Positions 1 to 10,781 of a stretch of DNA of 64,000 nucleotides are shown here, piece after piece. Position 1 is the first letter of the stretch. Each line of letters starts with the position of its first letter. The notes below the pieces were generated by a model. The model had not been told where the DNA came from. It was given only the letters and a program-made list of their open reading frames with translations, and ran no database searches. This DNA is from Polynucleobacter kasalickyi (lineage in GTDB: Bacteria > Pseudomonadota > Gammaproteobacteria > Burkholderiales > Burkholderiaceae), in assembly GCF_900176405.1 (NCBI RefSeq), contig NZ_FWXJ01000001.1:1-64000 (forward strand). Reading direction: 5' to 3'. The position numbers and the translations under genes were made by a program.

Positions 1-215
1 CCCTTGTTCGTTTCACCACCATTTGACACCTCCATCACTATATTTATATCATTTTTTCATATAGTTAAGAGGTACGTTTCTCAGGGGCAAGATCATAGTT
101 TTGACTGTTAGGTAATTCAAAACATAAGTTTTGCTCCAATGAATTAAAATTTAAAGATTAAGAGTTGAAAGTAAACCCGTTAAATTACAACTTGAAGTGA
201 ATGGTTTCACGATAA

Positions 216-1221
216 ATGATGAAAAAAATACTTGTTACTGGCGGCACTGGTTATATCGGTTCGCACACGGTAGTACAACTTTTGCAAGCTGGTTTAGAAG
301 TTTGTGTGATTGATAATCTTTGCAATAGCAAAGTCGAAGTCATTGATCAGATTCAAAAAATCACTGGTAAGCAAGTTTACTTTGCTAAAGGCGACATTCG
401 AGATCGCTCATATTTTAAAAAATATTTTCCAAGTTCATCAGATTGATTCAGTAATCCATTTTGCAGGTCTTAAAGCTGTTGGAGAGTCTGAAAGAGAGCC
501 CCTAAAGTATTACGATAATAATGTTTCTGGCAGTGTTTGCTTGCTTGAAGAAATGACTGAGGCTGGAGTAAAAAATATTGTTTTCTCCTCTTCTGCGACG
601 GTATATGGCAATCCCGGTGTTGCCAAATACACCGAGGATTTGCCAACTAGTCCAATTAATGTCTATGGGCAAACTAAATTATTCGTAGAAAAGATATTGC
701 TAGATCTTAAAAAATCCGATCCAACTTGGCGGATTGCACTGCTGCGTTACTTTAATCCTGTGGGAGCGCACTTTTCCGGGTTGATTGGAGAAGATCCTGC
801 AGGTATTCCTAATAATTTGATGCCATTCGTAGCCCAAGTCGCTATTGGCAAGTTAGAAAAGTTAAGAGTATTTGGCAATGATTACCCAACGCCAGACGGC
901 ACAGGCCTTAGGGACTATATCCACGTAGAAGATTTGGCTAGTGGACACTTAAAGGCCCTAAATAAGCTATCGCAGACTGAAGAAGTCATCACTGTCAACC
1001 TTGGAACTGGCCGTGCTTACAGTGTTTTGGAAATGATAAAGGCTTTTGAGTTGGCCTCAGGTAAAACAATACCGTATGAAATTGTCGAACGAAGAAGTGG
1101 GGATTTGGCAGAGTATTACGCAGATCCAGAAAAAGCAAAAAGTAAATTAGACTGGGTTGCCAAACACGATATTCTTAAAATGTGCGAGGATACGTGGAGA
1201 TGGCAAAAAAATAGTCAGTAA
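216..1221 (+). pseudogene. galE: UDP-glucose 4-epimerase GalE, frameshifted
   Basis: GalE interconverts UDP-glucose and UDP-galactose in the cytoplasm and supplies galactose for LPS. The N-terminal part (216-446) has the NAD-binding GGTGYIGSH motif. The rest continues in another frame from about 423 and has HFAGLKAVGES, the catalytic YGQTKLF (YxxxK) and the usual C-terminal half. The switch lies in a run of six A at 417-422. With five A the reading is continuous and gives a normal protein of about 335 residues. ATG at 216 or 219 can start it. Either this is a real one-base insertion, a sequencing error in a homopolymer, or slippage on the A run. The sequence cannot tell these apart. Family identity is very secure. 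Confidence 0.88.
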
Positions 1222-1389
1222 TTTATTGCCATTCAACAAGTGAAAAACGTATCTTCAAGTAACTGAATTTATCTTCAATAAACCATCGAATGATGAAGGA
1301 TTATGAGGTTCATGTAAAATTTTATCAGGGATAATGATGTAACTATCAGTCGTTCCAATCATAAAGCAAGTAAAGCACCGGGAAAAATT

Positions 1390-1797
1390 TTGCAAAATAC
1401 AAAATCTTTAAAGCACAATCTATACCTGTTGGCCGCTTCAGTTTTTTTTCTTTCAATGCTTGTCTTCGCCTCTTTTGGCGAATTGGAAAGAAACCTGATA
1501 TGGACCTTTAATGACAAAATATTGCATTTTTTTGCATATTTTGTTCTGTCAGCACTTCTTTTTGGAGGCTTGGCTTATCATGTCTTTTCAAGGATGATCA
1601 CTACTTTTTTTATTGCAAGTGGCTTAGGTGCAGTTGATGAGTTGTTGCAATTTTTAGTGCCAACGCGTGACCCAAGCTTCGATGACTGGCTAGTGGACTG
1701 TTTTGGAAGCATGATAGCGGTTGTTCTGTTGGGTATTCTCGTTGGCCTTTTCTCCAAAGGGATCGATGAATCGAATTTAAATAGTGATGATGATTAA
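1390..1797 (+). CDS. VanZ-like family membrane protein
   Basis: A 135-residue protein with about four hydrophobic segments (near residues 10-28, 45-62, 68-85 and 107-124). It has the VanZ-like pattern of a DK..HFFAYF stretch, then DELLQF, then an R-D-x-S-x-D-D-W segment before the last membrane helix. The start is a TTG with no strong ribosome binding site, so the N-terminus is uncertain. VanZ-like proteins are small inner-membrane proteins. Their function outside teicoplanin resistance is unclear, and they are common beside polysaccharide genes. It stands alone between galE and gmd, with poorly conserved flanks. Confidence 0.75.
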   Translation: MQNTKSLKHNLYLLAASVFFLSMLVFASFGELERNLIWTFNDKILHFFAYFVLSALLFGGLAYHVFSRMITTFFIASGLGAVDELLQFLVPTRDPSFDDWLVDCFGSMIAVVLLGILVGLFSKGIDESNLNSDDD

Positions 1798-2363
1798 AGT
1801 TGTTGTTAATTTGTCTCTATAAATCCGAAACACCCCTTAACATCTTACTGAAACACAACACTTAAAAAATGATGAATGGTCCGTTGTAATCAATGAACAA
1901 GGTATTGACTAGATAGTAGTATTTTTTCTCCGGTTAGGGGAGGAGGAATGATTAGTTACGCCTTCGTGTGAAACTTCAGCATCAAAGTCTTTAATATCAT
2001 TGGCACCTTCAGGGTTGAAGTCTAGAAACTTTTGAAATCGATCGTCATCCAAAGTACTTGCTAGTCAGGTGTTTTTGGGAAGGTCCCGGAATCAATTGTT
2101 GAGAACAGAGCCTTAACCAAATAGATGATTTGCAATAACCACGAGTCAAACTACTAGTCAACATTGAGGAATTAGAATCTGATTACTCACTAATGGATGC
2201 AATTGTTGATTGAGTGTATTCCAAAAAACCATTGAAATTCCATATGAAATCACTAATAGTATTCATACTATGAATAAATTCCCTTCAATCATGCTTTTAA
2301 TCTCATTCAAGTAGTAAAAAAAACATATAATTCTTTAAATCTCATTAATCTTTATTTCATCAT
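1798..2363. other. 566-bp gap, mostly non-coding
   Basis: No intact gene is visible. On the minus strand a 50-codon frame without stops (2068 down to the TAG at 1909-1911) reads as a hydrophilic, acidic, protein-like stretch containing DDDRFQKFLDFNPEG. It is flanked upstream by stops. It might be the tail of a decayed gene, but I cannot assign a family and the length alone is not significant. The last 80 bases before gmd are very AT-rich and probably hold its promoter, although no clear -35/-10 pair stands out. Confidence 0.3.
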
Positions 2364-3485
2364 ATGCAAAAAGTCGCATTAATTACCGGTGTTACCGGAC
2401 AGGATGGATCTTACTTAGCTGAGTTTCTATTAGCAAAAGGATATATCGTGCATGGTCTCAAGAGACGTGCATCCTCCTTAAATACCGAAAGAGTAGATCA
2501 TATTTATCAAGATCCACACATTGATAATCGTAATTTTGTATTGCATTATGGAGATCTGTCTGATTCGAGTAATTTGATTCGCATCGTACAACAAACTCAA
2601 CCTGATGAAATTTACAATCTTGGTGCGCAGAGTCACGTTGCGGTCTCGTTCGAATCTCCTGAATACACTGCAGATGTCGATGCACTAGGAACACTGCGCA
2701 TTTTAGAAGCGATTCGGATTTTAGGTCTTGAGAAAAAAACCCGCTTTTATCAAGCTTCCACTTCAGAGCTGTATGGTTTGGTACAAGAAATTCCGCAAAA
2801 GGAAACTACTCCTTTTTACCCAAGAAGTCCTTATGCTGTCGCCAAAATGTACGCTTATTGGATTACGGTGAACTACCGTGAAGCCTATGGTATCTATGCT
2901 TGTAATGGTATTTTATTTAACCATGAGTCTGAGCGTCGTGGCGAGACCTTCGTTACCAGAAAGATTACGCGCGGCCTCTCCAATATCGCGCAAGGTTTAG
3001 ACCAGTGTTTATACATGGGAAATATCGATGCCTTAAGAGATTGGGGTCATGCTAAAGATTACGTCAGGATGCAGTGGATGATGCTCCAACAAAATCAGCC
3101 CGAAGATTTTGTGATTGCCACAGGTGTTCAATATAGCGTGCGTGAATTTATTCAAAAGAGTGCCACCCAGTTAGGTCTCACACTAGAGTTCATTGGCGAA
3201 GGTGCCTCTGAGTATGCCCAAGTAGCAAGTATTGAAGGGGACAAAGCACCAGCATTAAAAGTGGGTGATGTGGTTGTGCGGATTGACCCACGATATTATC
3301 GACCAACCGAAGTAGAGACCCTGCTCGGTGACCCCACCAAAGCGAAAGCAAAATTAGGCTGGATACCAGAAATTACCTTAGATCAAATGGTTGAAGAAAT
3401 GGTTGCCAATGATTTAGATCAAGCCAGACAAAGTGCTTTATTGAAAGAGCATGGTTACAAAGTCTCCGTTGGATTAGAGCGCTAA
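2364..3485 (+). CDS. gmd: GDP-mannose 4,6-dehydratase
   Basis: Gmd converts GDP-D-mannose to GDP-4-keto-6-deoxy-D-mannose, the first step to GDP-L-fucose and related sugars. The 373-residue length is normal. The protein starts with the Rossmann motif GVTGQDGSY, has the family stretch [15 protein letters not shown] for NADP binding, the catalytic S/T-Y-K set with YAVAKMYAY, and the substrate-binding [15 protein letters not shown]. The ATG at 2364 matches the usual Gmd N-terminus. The next gene is fcl, which uses its product, so the pair makes GDP-L-fucose for the surface polysaccharide. Confidence 0.97.
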   Translation: MQKVALITGVTGQDGSYLAEFLLAKGYIVHGLKRRASSLNTERVDHIYQDPHIDNRNFVLHYGDLSDSSNLIRIVQQTQPDEIYNLGAQSHVAVSFESPEYTADVDALGTLRILEAIRILGLEKKTRFYQASTSELYGLVQEIPQKETTPFYPRSPYAVAKMYAYWITVNYREAYGIYACNGILFNHESERRGETFVTRKITRGLSNIAQGLDQCLYMGNIDALRDWGHAKDYVRMQWMMLQQNQPEDFVIATGVQYSVREFIQKSATQLGLTLEFIGEGASEYAQVASIEGDKAPALKVGDVVVRIDPRYYRPTEVETLLGDPTKAKAKLGWIPEITLDQMVEEMVANDLDQARQSALLKEHGYKVSVGLER

Positions 3486-3529
3486 TTTCTCCTGTGTAAT
3501 TCTATTGGTTGGGTAAACACGAAAAGCTT

Positions 3530-4498
3530 ATGAAAAACTTCTCAGAAAAAATTTATGTGGCGGGCCACCGAGGTATGGTCGGTTCCGCGATTGTGAGACA
3601 CCTTCAACAACAAGGGTTTACCAATTTTCTGACAAGAACGCATCAAGAATTAGATCTTACCAATCAACAAGCAGTTGCCACTTTTTTTCAGAAAGAAAAA
3701 CCCACGCAAGTCTATTTAGCAGCTGCTAAGGTCGGTGGTATTCATGCGAATAATACCTATCCAGCAGAGTTCATCTATGAGAACTTGATGATGGAAGCCA
3801 ATATTATTCATCAAGCTTTTTTGCATGGCGTACAAAAACTACTGTTTTTGGGATCGAGTTGTATTTATCCGCGCTTAGCTCCCCAACCGATGTCTGAGAG
3901 TGATTTACTGACTGGTAAACTTGAGTCTACCAACGAGCCGTACGCCATTGCCAAAATTGCGGGTATCAAATTATGTGAGAGCTACAACCGACAATATGGC
4001 CAGTCGCACGGAATTGATTATCGGTCCGTCATGCCAACCAATCTGTATGGCCCTGGAGATAATTACCATCCAGAAAATAGCCATGTGATTCCTGCCTTAA
4101 TTCGACGCTTTCATGAAGCGAAGCTGGCGAATGCTCCAGAAGTCGCTATTTGGGGAACCGGCACACCCATGCGCGAGTTCTTATATGTTGAAGACATGGC
4201 CTCAGCCAGCGTATTTGTGATGGATTTAGATAAAGAAACCTACGAAAAAAATACGACGCCAATGCAATCCCACATTAATGTGGGATTTGGCTCTGATGTC
4301 ACCATCAAAGAATTAGCCCTTGAAGTTGGCCAATCCATTGGTTATCAAGGTCAAATTACCTTTGACACCTCTAAGCCCGACGGTACACCCCGCAAACTCA
4401 TGGATAGTTCTCGACTCCAGAAGATGGGGTGGAATGCCAAAGTTTCTTTGAAAGAAGGCTTAAAAATTGCTTATCAAGATTTTTTATTGAAAATTTGA
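3530..4498 (+). CDS. fcl: GDP-L-fucose synthase
   Basis: Fcl (WcaG) epimerises and reduces GDP-4-keto-6-deoxy-mannose to GDP-L-fucose with NADPH. From the ATG at 3530 the protein has 322 residues, begins close to the Rossmann motif GHRGMVGS, and carries the catalytic YAIAKIAG (YxxxK) and the family stretch [15 protein letters not shown]. An in-frame TTG at 3509 would add seven residues with no homology support, so I prefer 3530. It follows gmd by 44 bases and is probably co-transcribed with it. Confidence 0.96.
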   Translation: MKNFSEKIYVAGHRGMVGSAIVRHLQQQGFTNFLTRTHQELDLTNQQAVATFFQKEKPTQVYLAAAKVGGIHANNTYPAEFIYENLMMEANIIHQAFLHGVQKLLFLGSSCIYPRLAPQPMSESDLLTGKLESTNEPYAIAKIAGIKLCESYNRQYGQSHGIDYRSVMPTNLYGPGDNYHPENSHVIPALIRRFHEAKLANAPEVAIWGTGTPMREFLYVEDMASASVFVMDLDKETYEKNTTPMQSHINVGFGSDVTIKELALEVGQSIGYQGQITFDTSKPDGTPRKLMDSSRLQKMGWNAKVSLKEGLKIAYQDFLLKI

Positions 4499-4698
4499 TC
4501 CTAGTCAATTCCAGCTACCTACTGAATCATCATTAGCCAAAATCGCTGTTTATTCAAGAGTAAAATACACTTGAAGCGTGTTTTCTTCAACATTCTTTCA
4601 TTATTGATGAAATGATTATTTTTCATCTCAATCGAAGATACTTAAAACATAATAGAAAACATCAAACAGCTAATTAGAAATTTTACATAAGGAATGAG

Positions 4699-5766
4699 AT
4701 GATTCTTGTAACAGGTGGAGCAGGTTTTATTGGCGGTAATTTTGTTTTGGATTATTTAGCGAATCCAAAGGTCTCTGGTCTAGTGAATCTGGATAAGTTG
4801 ACCTATGCGGGTAATCCTGAAACTTTAAAATCCGTTGAACATGATCCTCGTTATCACTTTATCCAAGGAGATATTGGGAACATCTCGTTAGTCAGCGACT
4901 TACTCGAAAAATTCGCTATTACTGCCATAGTCAATTTTGCAGCTGAGTCCCATGTGGATCGTTCGATTCTTGGTCCTGGTGAGTTTATTCAAACGAATGT
5001 CGTTGGCACTTTTCATCTTCTCGAGGCAGTGAGGGCGTATTGGGAAAAGTTACCCTCAGGCCCTAAAGAGTCATTCCGCTTCTTACATGTTTCCACCGAT
5101 GAAGTGTATGGCACACTCGCTCCCACAGACCCCGCCTTTAGTGAAACTAATCCCTACGAGCCCAATAGTCCCTATTCAGCATCTAAAGCAGCGTCGGATC
5201 ATTTGGTGAGAGCTTGGCATCACACATATGGCCTGCCAGTACTCACAACCAATTGCTCTAATAATTATGGCCCCTATCATTTTCCAGAAAAATTGATTCC
5301 TCTGGTGATTCTCAATGCTATCAATGGTAAGAATCTCCCTATTTATGGTGATGGTCAGCAAATTCGGGATTGGTTGTATGTCAAAGATCACTGTAGTGCG
5401 ATTCGCCGTGTTCTAGAAAAAGGACAAGTAGGGCAAACTTATAATATTGGCGGTTGGAACGAGAAAACTAATTTAGAAGTAGTGCGTACCATCTGCCAAA
5501 TTTTGGATTCAATCCAGCCTAAACCTCATGGCAGTTATGCGGACCAAATTACTTATGTCAAAGATCGACCAGGTCATGATCGTCGGTACGCCATTGATGC
5601 TTCTAAAATTGAACGCGAATTAGGCTGGAAACCTCAAGAAACTTTTGACACGGGGATCCGTAAGACAGTAGAGTGGTACTTATCGAATACGCAGTGGACG
5701 CAAGGTGTTCTCAGTGGCAATTATCAACATTGGATTGATCAACAGTATGCCAATAAAACCAAATGA
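4699..5766 (+). CDS. rfbB: dTDP-glucose 4,6-dehydratase
   Basis: RfbB (RmlB) turns dTDP-glucose into dTDP-4-keto-6-deoxyglucose, step two of dTDP-L-rhamnose synthesis. It has 355 residues, the Rossmann motif GGAGFIGGN, the active-site HVSTDEVYG stretch and YSASKAASD (YxxxK). The ATG at 4699 has an AAGGA ribosome binding site at 4689-4693. It heads the cassette rfbB-rfbD-rfbA-rfbC, an order common in beta- and gammaproteobacteria. About 200 bases separate it from fcl, so it may have its own promoter. Confidence 0.97.
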   Translation: MILVTGGAGFIGGNFVLDYLANPKVSGLVNLDKLTYAGNPETLKSVEHDPRYHFIQGDIGNISLVSDLLEKFAITAIVNFAAESHVDRSILGPGEFIQTNVVGTFHLLEAVRAYWEKLPSGPKESFRFLHVSTDEVYGTLAPTDPAFSETNPYEPNSPYSASKAASDHLVRAWHHTYGLPVLTTNCSNNYGPYHFPEKLIPLVILNAINGKNLPIYGDGQQIRDWLYVKDHCSAIRRVLEKGQVGQTYNIGGWNEKTNLEVVRTICQILDSIQPKPHGSYADQITYVKDRPGHDRRYAIDASKIERELGWKPQETFDTGIRKTVEWYLSNTQWTQGVLSGNYQHWIDQQYANKTK

Positions 5767-5824
5767 AATCTGCTTAAATAACTGAGTAAGTGCTTCCTCA
5801 CTTTAATAAGATTGGACTCATAAA

Positions 5825-6841
5825 ATGTCATTTTCAGGAATAGCGTCAAGTCTGAAGGATCAATTAAAAGATCATCTCGACCTGCAGAGTCATCCCATCT
5901 TAGTCTTTGGTAAAGATGGTCAAGTGGGCCGGTCTTTACAAAAACTCTTCAAAGAATTCCACCTGCCAGTAGTCTTTCTAGGGAGAAGTGAATGTGATCT
6001 AGCCAGCGAGCTTGCCATTATTCAAACCCTGAATCACTATCAACCACAGATCATCATCAACGCCTCTGCCTATACCGCGGTGGATTTGGCACAGTCGGAT
6101 GAAACTACTGCGCATCAGATTAATGCAAAAGCAGTAGAGTTGATGGCCAAATATGTGGCGACCATTTCTAAAGGAGTTCTAGTTCACTACTCAACGGATT
6201 ATGTGTTTGATGGTCTTAAAGAGTCGGCCTATTTGGAAGATGACGCAACAAACCCTCTGAGTGTGTATGGACAAAGCAAACTCTTGGGAGAACAGGCAAT
6301 TGAAACAGCATTTGCTGGAGTTAGAAATAATACGCTGGATTCAGTAGAAGGTTTTGTCGGACCACGCTATTACATCTTGCGCACGAGTTGGGTCTATGGT
6401 GACGGTAAAAACTTTATCCGTACCATGCTCAGTTTAGCTAACCAAAAAGAGGAACTAAAGGTCATTCAAGATCAACGGGGTTGTCCTACTTCGAGTGATT
6501 GGTTGGCCCAAATCGCCCTGCAACTCACTTTTTCAAATACACCTGCCGGTATTTACCATACGGTGGTCGATGGAGAAACCTCCTGGCATGGTTTAGCCGT
6601 CTTTGCGATTGAAATAGCGCGACAGGCTGGTGAAGGCATCTTAGTGAAGCCTGAAAACATCTTGCCAATCCCAGCGACTGATTATCCACTTCCAGCACCC
6701 AGACCACAAAATTCACGAATGAATCATCAAAAGCTCAAAGAGGCGCTGGCAGCAATGCCCTTTAGTGCCGAGTATCCCCATTGGGAAGCGCAGGTAGAGG
6801 CTTACGTGGTGAACTATGTCACGCAAAAATTAAAAAGTTAA
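5825..6841 (+). CDS. rfbD: dTDP-4-dehydrorhamnose reductase
   Basis: RfbD (RmlD) reduces dTDP-4-keto-L-rhamnose to dTDP-L-rhamnose, the last step of the pathway. The protein has 338 residues, about 40 more than usual. There is an N-terminal extension of some 25 residues before GKDGQVGRS, with no internal Met to start later, and an insert just before the conserved RTSWVYG. The STDYVFDG motif and YGQSKLLGE (YxxxK) are present, as is the CPTSS region. It lies 58 bases after rfbB and 45 before rfbA. Confidence 0.95.
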   Translation: MSFSGIASSLKDQLKDHLDLQSHPILVFGKDGQVGRSLQKLFKEFHLPVVFLGRSECDLASELAIIQTLNHYQPQIIINASAYTAVDLAQSDETTAHQINAKAVELMAKYVATISKGVLVHYSTDYVFDGLKESAYLEDDATNPLSVYGQSKLLGEQAIETAFAGVRNNTLDSVEGFVGPRYYILRTSWVYGDGKNFIRTMLSLANQKEELKVIQDQRGCPTSSDWLAQIALQLTFSNTPAGIYHTVVDGETSWHGLAVFAIEIARQAGEGILVKPENILPIPATDYPLPAPRPQNSRMNHQKLKEALAAMPFSAEYPHWEAQVEAYVVNYVTQKLKS

Positions 6842-6886
6842 GATGCTCAAAGCCACCGAAACCATTTCACCAACCACATAATTGAT

Positions 6887-7780
6887 ATGAATCCATCTTC
6901 GCAACGTAAAGGCATCATTCTTGCTGGCGGCTCAGGGACTAGACTGTACCCAGTCACTCAAGCAGTTTCCAAACAGTTAATGCCTGTATATGACAAACCA
7001 ATGATTTACTATCCATTAACCACGCTGATGTTAGCGGGTATTCGGGATATTTTGTTAATTTCAACTCCCCATGACACACCTCTGTTTGAGTATTTATTGG
7101 GTGATGGCTCACAGTGGGGACTCAACATTCAATATCAAGTCCAACCGAGCCCAGATGGCTTAGCCCAAGCCTTTATCTTAGGCCGTGATTTCGTGGGTAA
7201 TCATCCGAGTACCTTAGTACTCGGGGACAATATTTTTTATGGTCATGACTTTGCTGCCCAGTTACATAATGCCAATCACCAAGAGCTTGGCGCGACCGTC
7301 TTTGCTTATCACGTTAAGGATCCGGAACGATATGGCGTAGTGGATTTCGATGCCCAGTTTAAAGCCCTTTCTATCGAAGAAAAACCCCTCCAACCGAAAA
7401 GTAATTACGCTGTCACAGGACTCTATTTTTACGACAACCAGGTGTGCGATATTGCCAAGTCCATCCAACCTAGTGCGCGCGGCGAGTTGGAAATTACCGA
7501 TGTCAATGCAGCCTATTTAAAGAATAATCAGCTCAGTGTCGAAATCATGGGACGTGGTTATGCTTGGCTCGATACAGGCACGCACGACTCTTTGCATGAG
7601 GCGGCTGGCTTTATCTCCACCTTACAAAAACGCCAAGGCTTAATGGTCGCTTGTCCTGAAGAAATTGCTTATCGTAGCCAATGGATTAGTGCGGATGATG
7701 TCGAGCAATTAGCTGAGCCCCTTAAAAAAAATGACTACGGTAAATATTTACTCAATATGCTCACTGAAAAAGTGCGCTAA
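6887..7780 (+). CDS. rfbA: glucose-1-phosphate thymidylyltransferase
   Basis: RfbA (RmlA) makes dTDP-glucose from dTTP and glucose-1-phosphate, the first and feedback-controlled step of the rhamnose pathway. It has 297 residues, the nucleotide-binding signature [11 protein letters not shown], the Mg-binding [12 protein letters not shown], and the C-terminal [10 protein letters not shown]. All are diagnostic for the family. The start at 6887 places the signature at its usual position about 10 residues in. It is third in the rfbBDAC cassette. Confidence 0.97.
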   Translation: MNPSSQRKGIILAGGSGTRLYPVTQAVSKQLMPVYDKPMIYYPLTTLMLAGIRDILLISTPHDTPLFEYLLGDGSQWGLNIQYQVQPSPDGLAQAFILGRDFVGNHPSTLVLGDNIFYGHDFAAQLHNANHQELGATVFAYHVKDPERYGVVDFDAQFKALSIEEKPLQPKSNYAVTGLYFYDNQVCDIAKSIQPSARGELEITDVNAAYLKNNQLSVEIMGRGYAWLDTGTHDSLHEAAGFISTLQKRQGLMVACPEEIAYRSQWISADDVEQLAEPLKKNDYGKYLLNMLTEKVR

Positions 7781-7845
7781 CAAGGTTTGATAAAGCAGTA
7801 AAATTTAAGCCAATCCTCCATAACCTCCTCAGACAAAATAGTCCT

Positions 7846-8406
7846 ATGCCGATTACCGTTACTCCTACCAAAGAAATTCCTGATGTATTAATCATCGAGC
7901 CAAAAGTATTTGGTGACGAGAGAGGGTGGTTTTATGAGTCCTTTAATCAAGCAGAGTTTACTGAAAAAACTGGCGTAACAGATCCCTTTATTCAGGACAA
8001 TCACTCCTTTTCAGCACAGCATATTTTAAGAGGACTGCATTATCAAATGGAGCAACCGCAGGGTAAGCTAGTCCGAGTCACGGGCGGCACCGTACTTGAT
8101 GTCGCGGTCGATATCCGTAAAAGCTCCCCCACTTTTGGGCAGTGGACAGCGGTTGAGCTTTCTGCCGAAAACCATAAGCAACTCTGGGTTCCGGCGGGCT
8201 GTGCGCACGGTTTTTTTGTGTTGTCACCTAGTGCTCATTTCTTATATAAAGTCACCAATTATTGGGATCCAAAAAGTGAACAACGCATTATTTGGAATGA
8301 TCCCGAGCTCAAGATTGATTGGCACATGCCGAGTGGAGTAACGCCCTTGCAAAATGAAAAAGATGCGAATGGCTTATTCTTTCGGAATGCACCACTGTTT
8401 GATTGA
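7846..8406 (+). CDS. rfbC: dTDP-4-dehydrorhamnose 3,5-epimerase
   Basis: RfbC (RmlC) is a cupin-fold epimerase acting at C3 and C5 of dTDP-4-keto-6-deoxyglucose. The 186-residue length is typical. It contains DERGWFYESFN, the QDNHSFS and LRGLHYQ segment with the catalytic His, VDVAVDIRKSSPTFG, and PAGCAHGF. It ends the rhamnose cassette. A relic of a second rfbC 3' end lies downstream at 8628-8780, showing that this junction was rearranged. Confidence 0.97.
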   Translation: MPITVTPTKEIPDVLIIEPKVFGDERGWFYESFNQAEFTEKTGVTDPFIQDNHSFSAQHILRGLHYQMEQPQGKLVRVTGGTVLDVAVDIRKSSPTFGQWTAVELSAENHKQLWVPAGCAHGFFVLSPSAHFLYKVTNYWDPKSEQRIIWNDPELKIDWHMPSGVTPLQNEKDANGLFFRNAPLFD

Positions 8407-8627
8407 GACTTATATAAGGTATTTCAAATGTAATTTAACAATTCATTGTGAAGCACTTATCTCAAAAAATATCAGCATCACGCTTTGTTTTGTAATTTAT
8501 GTTTTAAAAAGCATATCATTCTTGGCGAGTTCTTAAACATTTCGTTGGTGGACAGGCGTTGAACGAAGTGCAGTGAATGATAGCCTACTTTAGATTCTTA
8601 AGTAATTTGCGCTTAGCTTTTTGAAAA

Positions 8628-8780
8628 AGTACACTTTTTAAAAAAATGAAAGATTATTGGCACGCCATTAGTGAAAAGTGCACTTAATGGAATAATATAA
8701 ATCTAAACATTGATTGGCAGTTACCTGCTAGTGGTACTCCCATTCTGAATGCCGAAGAAGATCAAGCAAAAGATGCGCCA
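8628..8780 (+). pseudogene. 3' relic of a second rfbC
   Basis: This stretch lies in the 498-bp gap between rfbC and rfbF. One frame reads as the C-terminal third of an RfbC: KDYWHAISEK, then an in-frame TAA at 8685-8687, then WNNINLNIDW and LPASGTPILNAEEDQ. It aligns residue by residue with the intact upstream RfbC (NYWDPKSEQ, WNDPELKIDW, LQNEKDANG). It is clearly diverged from that gene, so it is not a recent duplicate. The rest of the gene is missing. The remaining gap sequence (8407-8627 and 8781-8904) shows nothing I can assign. Confidence 0.75.
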
Positions 8781-8904
8781 AAACGGTTAAATATTAATGT
8801 TGTATTATTAATGCATTAATAATTGCAGAAGTTTTTGTTAGTAAACACCTATCATTGTAGTTATCATCGAATTACTTTAACAATTTACTTAAACTTTTTA
8901 GTCA

Positions 8905-9684
8905 ATGCCTATGAAAGCTGTAATACTTGCTGGGGGTTTGGGTACTCGCATCTCTGAAGAGACGTCTTTACGTCCAAAGCCAATGGTTGAGGTGGGTGGG
9001 AAACCTATCTTATGGCATATTATGAAAATCTTCTCTGCTTATGGGGTTAATGATTTTGTGATCTGTTGTGGCTACAAGGGATATGTGATTAAGGAATATT
9101 TTGCAAACTATTTCTTACACATGTCAGATGTGACCTTTGACATGTCGGACCATAATTCAATGCAAATCCATCAACAGTTTGCTGAACCTTGGAAGGTGAC
9201 TTTGGTTGATACTGGAGAAAACACTCAAACTGGTGGACGGCTTAAGCGGGTGCGTCACTATGTCAACGATGAAGATTTTTGCTTTACCTATGGAGATGGG
9301 GTTGCGAATATTAATATTGCAGAACTAATTGCCTTTCATAAAAAACATGGGAAACAAGCAACGGTGACAGCTGTTCAGCCCCCAGGTCGTTTTGGAGCCT
9401 TGGATTTAAATGGCACTTCTGTAACAAACTTTGTAGAGAAACCCCATGGTGATGGCATGTATATTAATGGTGGATTTTTTGTACTCTCTCCTAAAGTCAT
9501 TGATTTAATTGAAGACGATAGTTCTATTTGGGAGCGCACCCCCTTGGAGCGATTAGCAACATCCAATCAGTTAGAGGCTTTCCTACATCATGAATTTTGG
9601 CAACCGATGGATACCTTGCGTGATAAACAACATTTAGAAGAACTTTGGTCCTCAGGAAAAGCTCCTTGGAAAGTTTGGAATTAA
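8905..9684 (+). CDS. rfbF: glucose-1-phosphate cytidylyltransferase
   Basis: RfbF (DdhA) makes CDP-glucose from CTP and glucose-1-phosphate, the entry to CDP-3,6-dideoxyhexoses. It has 259 residues, a [13 protein letters not shown] signature near the N-terminus, the [10 protein letters not shown] segment, and the family tail [13 protein letters not shown]. Start may be ATG 8905 or ATG 8911, two residues later. It opens the compact set rfbF-rfbG-rfbH, with only three bases before rfbG, and probably the long operon that runs to 24282. Confidence 0.97.
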   Translation: MPMKAVILAGGLGTRISEETSLRPKPMVEVGGKPILWHIMKIFSAYGVNDFVICCGYKGYVIKEYFANYFLHMSDVTFDMSDHNSMQIHQQFAEPWKVTLVDTGENTQTGGRLKRVRHYVNDEDFCFTYGDGVANINIAELIAFHKKHGKQATVTAVQPPGRFGALDLNGTSVTNFVEKPHGDGMYINGGFFVLSPKVIDLIEDDSSIWERTPLERLATSNQLEAFLHHEFWQPMDTLRDKQHLEELWSSGKAPWKVWN

Positions 9685-9687
9685 TTC

Positions 9688-10764
9688 ATGCAAAAATCTA
9701 TTATCCAAAGTTCTTTTTGGAAAGGTAAAAAAATATTCTTGACGGGTCATACAGGCTTTAAAGGGGGATGGTTATCTCTTTGGTTGAGTTCAATGGGTGC
9801 AAGAGTAACTGGTTATGCATTAGCTCCGAACACGAATCCTAGTTTTTTTAAAGTTTGTAGTATTGAGGAAATGCTCGAGAAATCACACCTAGCAGATATT
9901 CGTGATCTTCAACAGTTACAAGCGGCCATGCAAGAGGCGCAACCTGAAATTGTGATCCACATGGCGGCTCAACCCTTAGTTCGATATTCCTATAACCATC
10001 CCGTTGAAACCTATGCGACGAATGTGATGGGTACGGTGCATGTTTTAGAGTGCATTCGCTTATTAAATACGGTTAAATCTGCTGTCATGGTTACTTCAGA
10101 TAAATGTTACGAGAATAAAGAATGGGTATGGGGTTATCGTGAAAATGAGCCAATGGGTGGTCATGACCCCTATAGTAATAGTAAAGGGTGTGCAGAGCTT
10201 GTGACTAGCGCCTATCGTTCTTCCTATTTTTCGCAAGATAATTCTGTTGCCATCGCTTCTGCACGGGCGGGTAATGTCATTGGCGGCGGTGATTGGTCTG
10301 AAGATCGTTTGATACCAGATGCCATCAAGGCGTTCGAAAATCATCAAGCGTTAATTATCCGTAATCCTTTAGCTACCCGACCCTGGCAGCATGTTTTGGA
10401 GCCTTTATCTGGCTATTTAACCTTAGCCCAAGCCCTGTATGAAGAGGGCGCAAAAGCCTATGCGAGTGGCTGGAATTTTGGACCAAAGGAGGAAGATGTT
10501 CGATCCGTGCAAAGTTTGGTGGAATTATTGATTAAGCAGTGGGGCACTGACGCACGTTGGGAATTAGAGAATAACGCACAACCTTATGAAGCTCAAGCAT
10601 TACAGCTAGACTGTTCAAAAGCTCGGCAATCTCTTGGTTGGTTTCCTCGTTGGAGTCTCGAGCAAGCCATAGAAAAGATAACTGACTGGCAAAAAGCTTT
10701 TCAGTCACAAAAAAATATGCAAGATCTTAGTTTGCAACAAATCCATCAATATACCTCTTATTAA
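9688..10764 (+). CDS. rfbG: CDP-glucose 4,6-dehydratase
   Basis: RfbG (DdhB) dehydrates CDP-glucose to CDP-4-keto-6-deoxyglucose using bound NAD. The protein has 358 residues, the Rossmann motif [20 protein letters not shown], the active-site VTSDKCYEN and YSNSKGCAE (YxxxK). The family motif GNVIGGGDW is present. It sits between rfbF and rfbH, and the three are probably translated from one message. Confidence 0.97.
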   Translation: MQKSIIQSSFWKGKKIFLTGHTGFKGGWLSLWLSSMGARVTGYALAPNTNPSFFKVCSIEEMLEKSHLADIRDLQQLQAAMQEAQPEIVIHMAAQPLVRYSYNHPVETYATNVMGTVHVLECIRLLNTVKSAVMVTSDKCYENKEWVWGYRENEPMGGHDPYSNSKGCAELVTSAYRSSYFSQDNSVAIASARAGNVIGGGDWSEDRLIPDAIKAFENHQALIIRNPLATRPWQHVLEPLSGYLTLAQALYEEGAKAYASGWNFGPKEEDVRSVQSLVELLIKQWGTDARWELENNAQPYEAQALQLDCSKARQSLGWFPRWSLEQAIEKITDWQKAFQSQKNMQDLSLQQIHQYTSY

Positions 10765-10781
10765 AAGTCTTATTACTTATC

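Noticed and set aside
8628..8688. Near-palindromic AAGTACACTTTT / AAAAGTGCACTT pair as a possible operator
   Set aside because: It lies inside the rfbC relic and one arm falls in codons that match RfbC, so chance is the simpler explanation.
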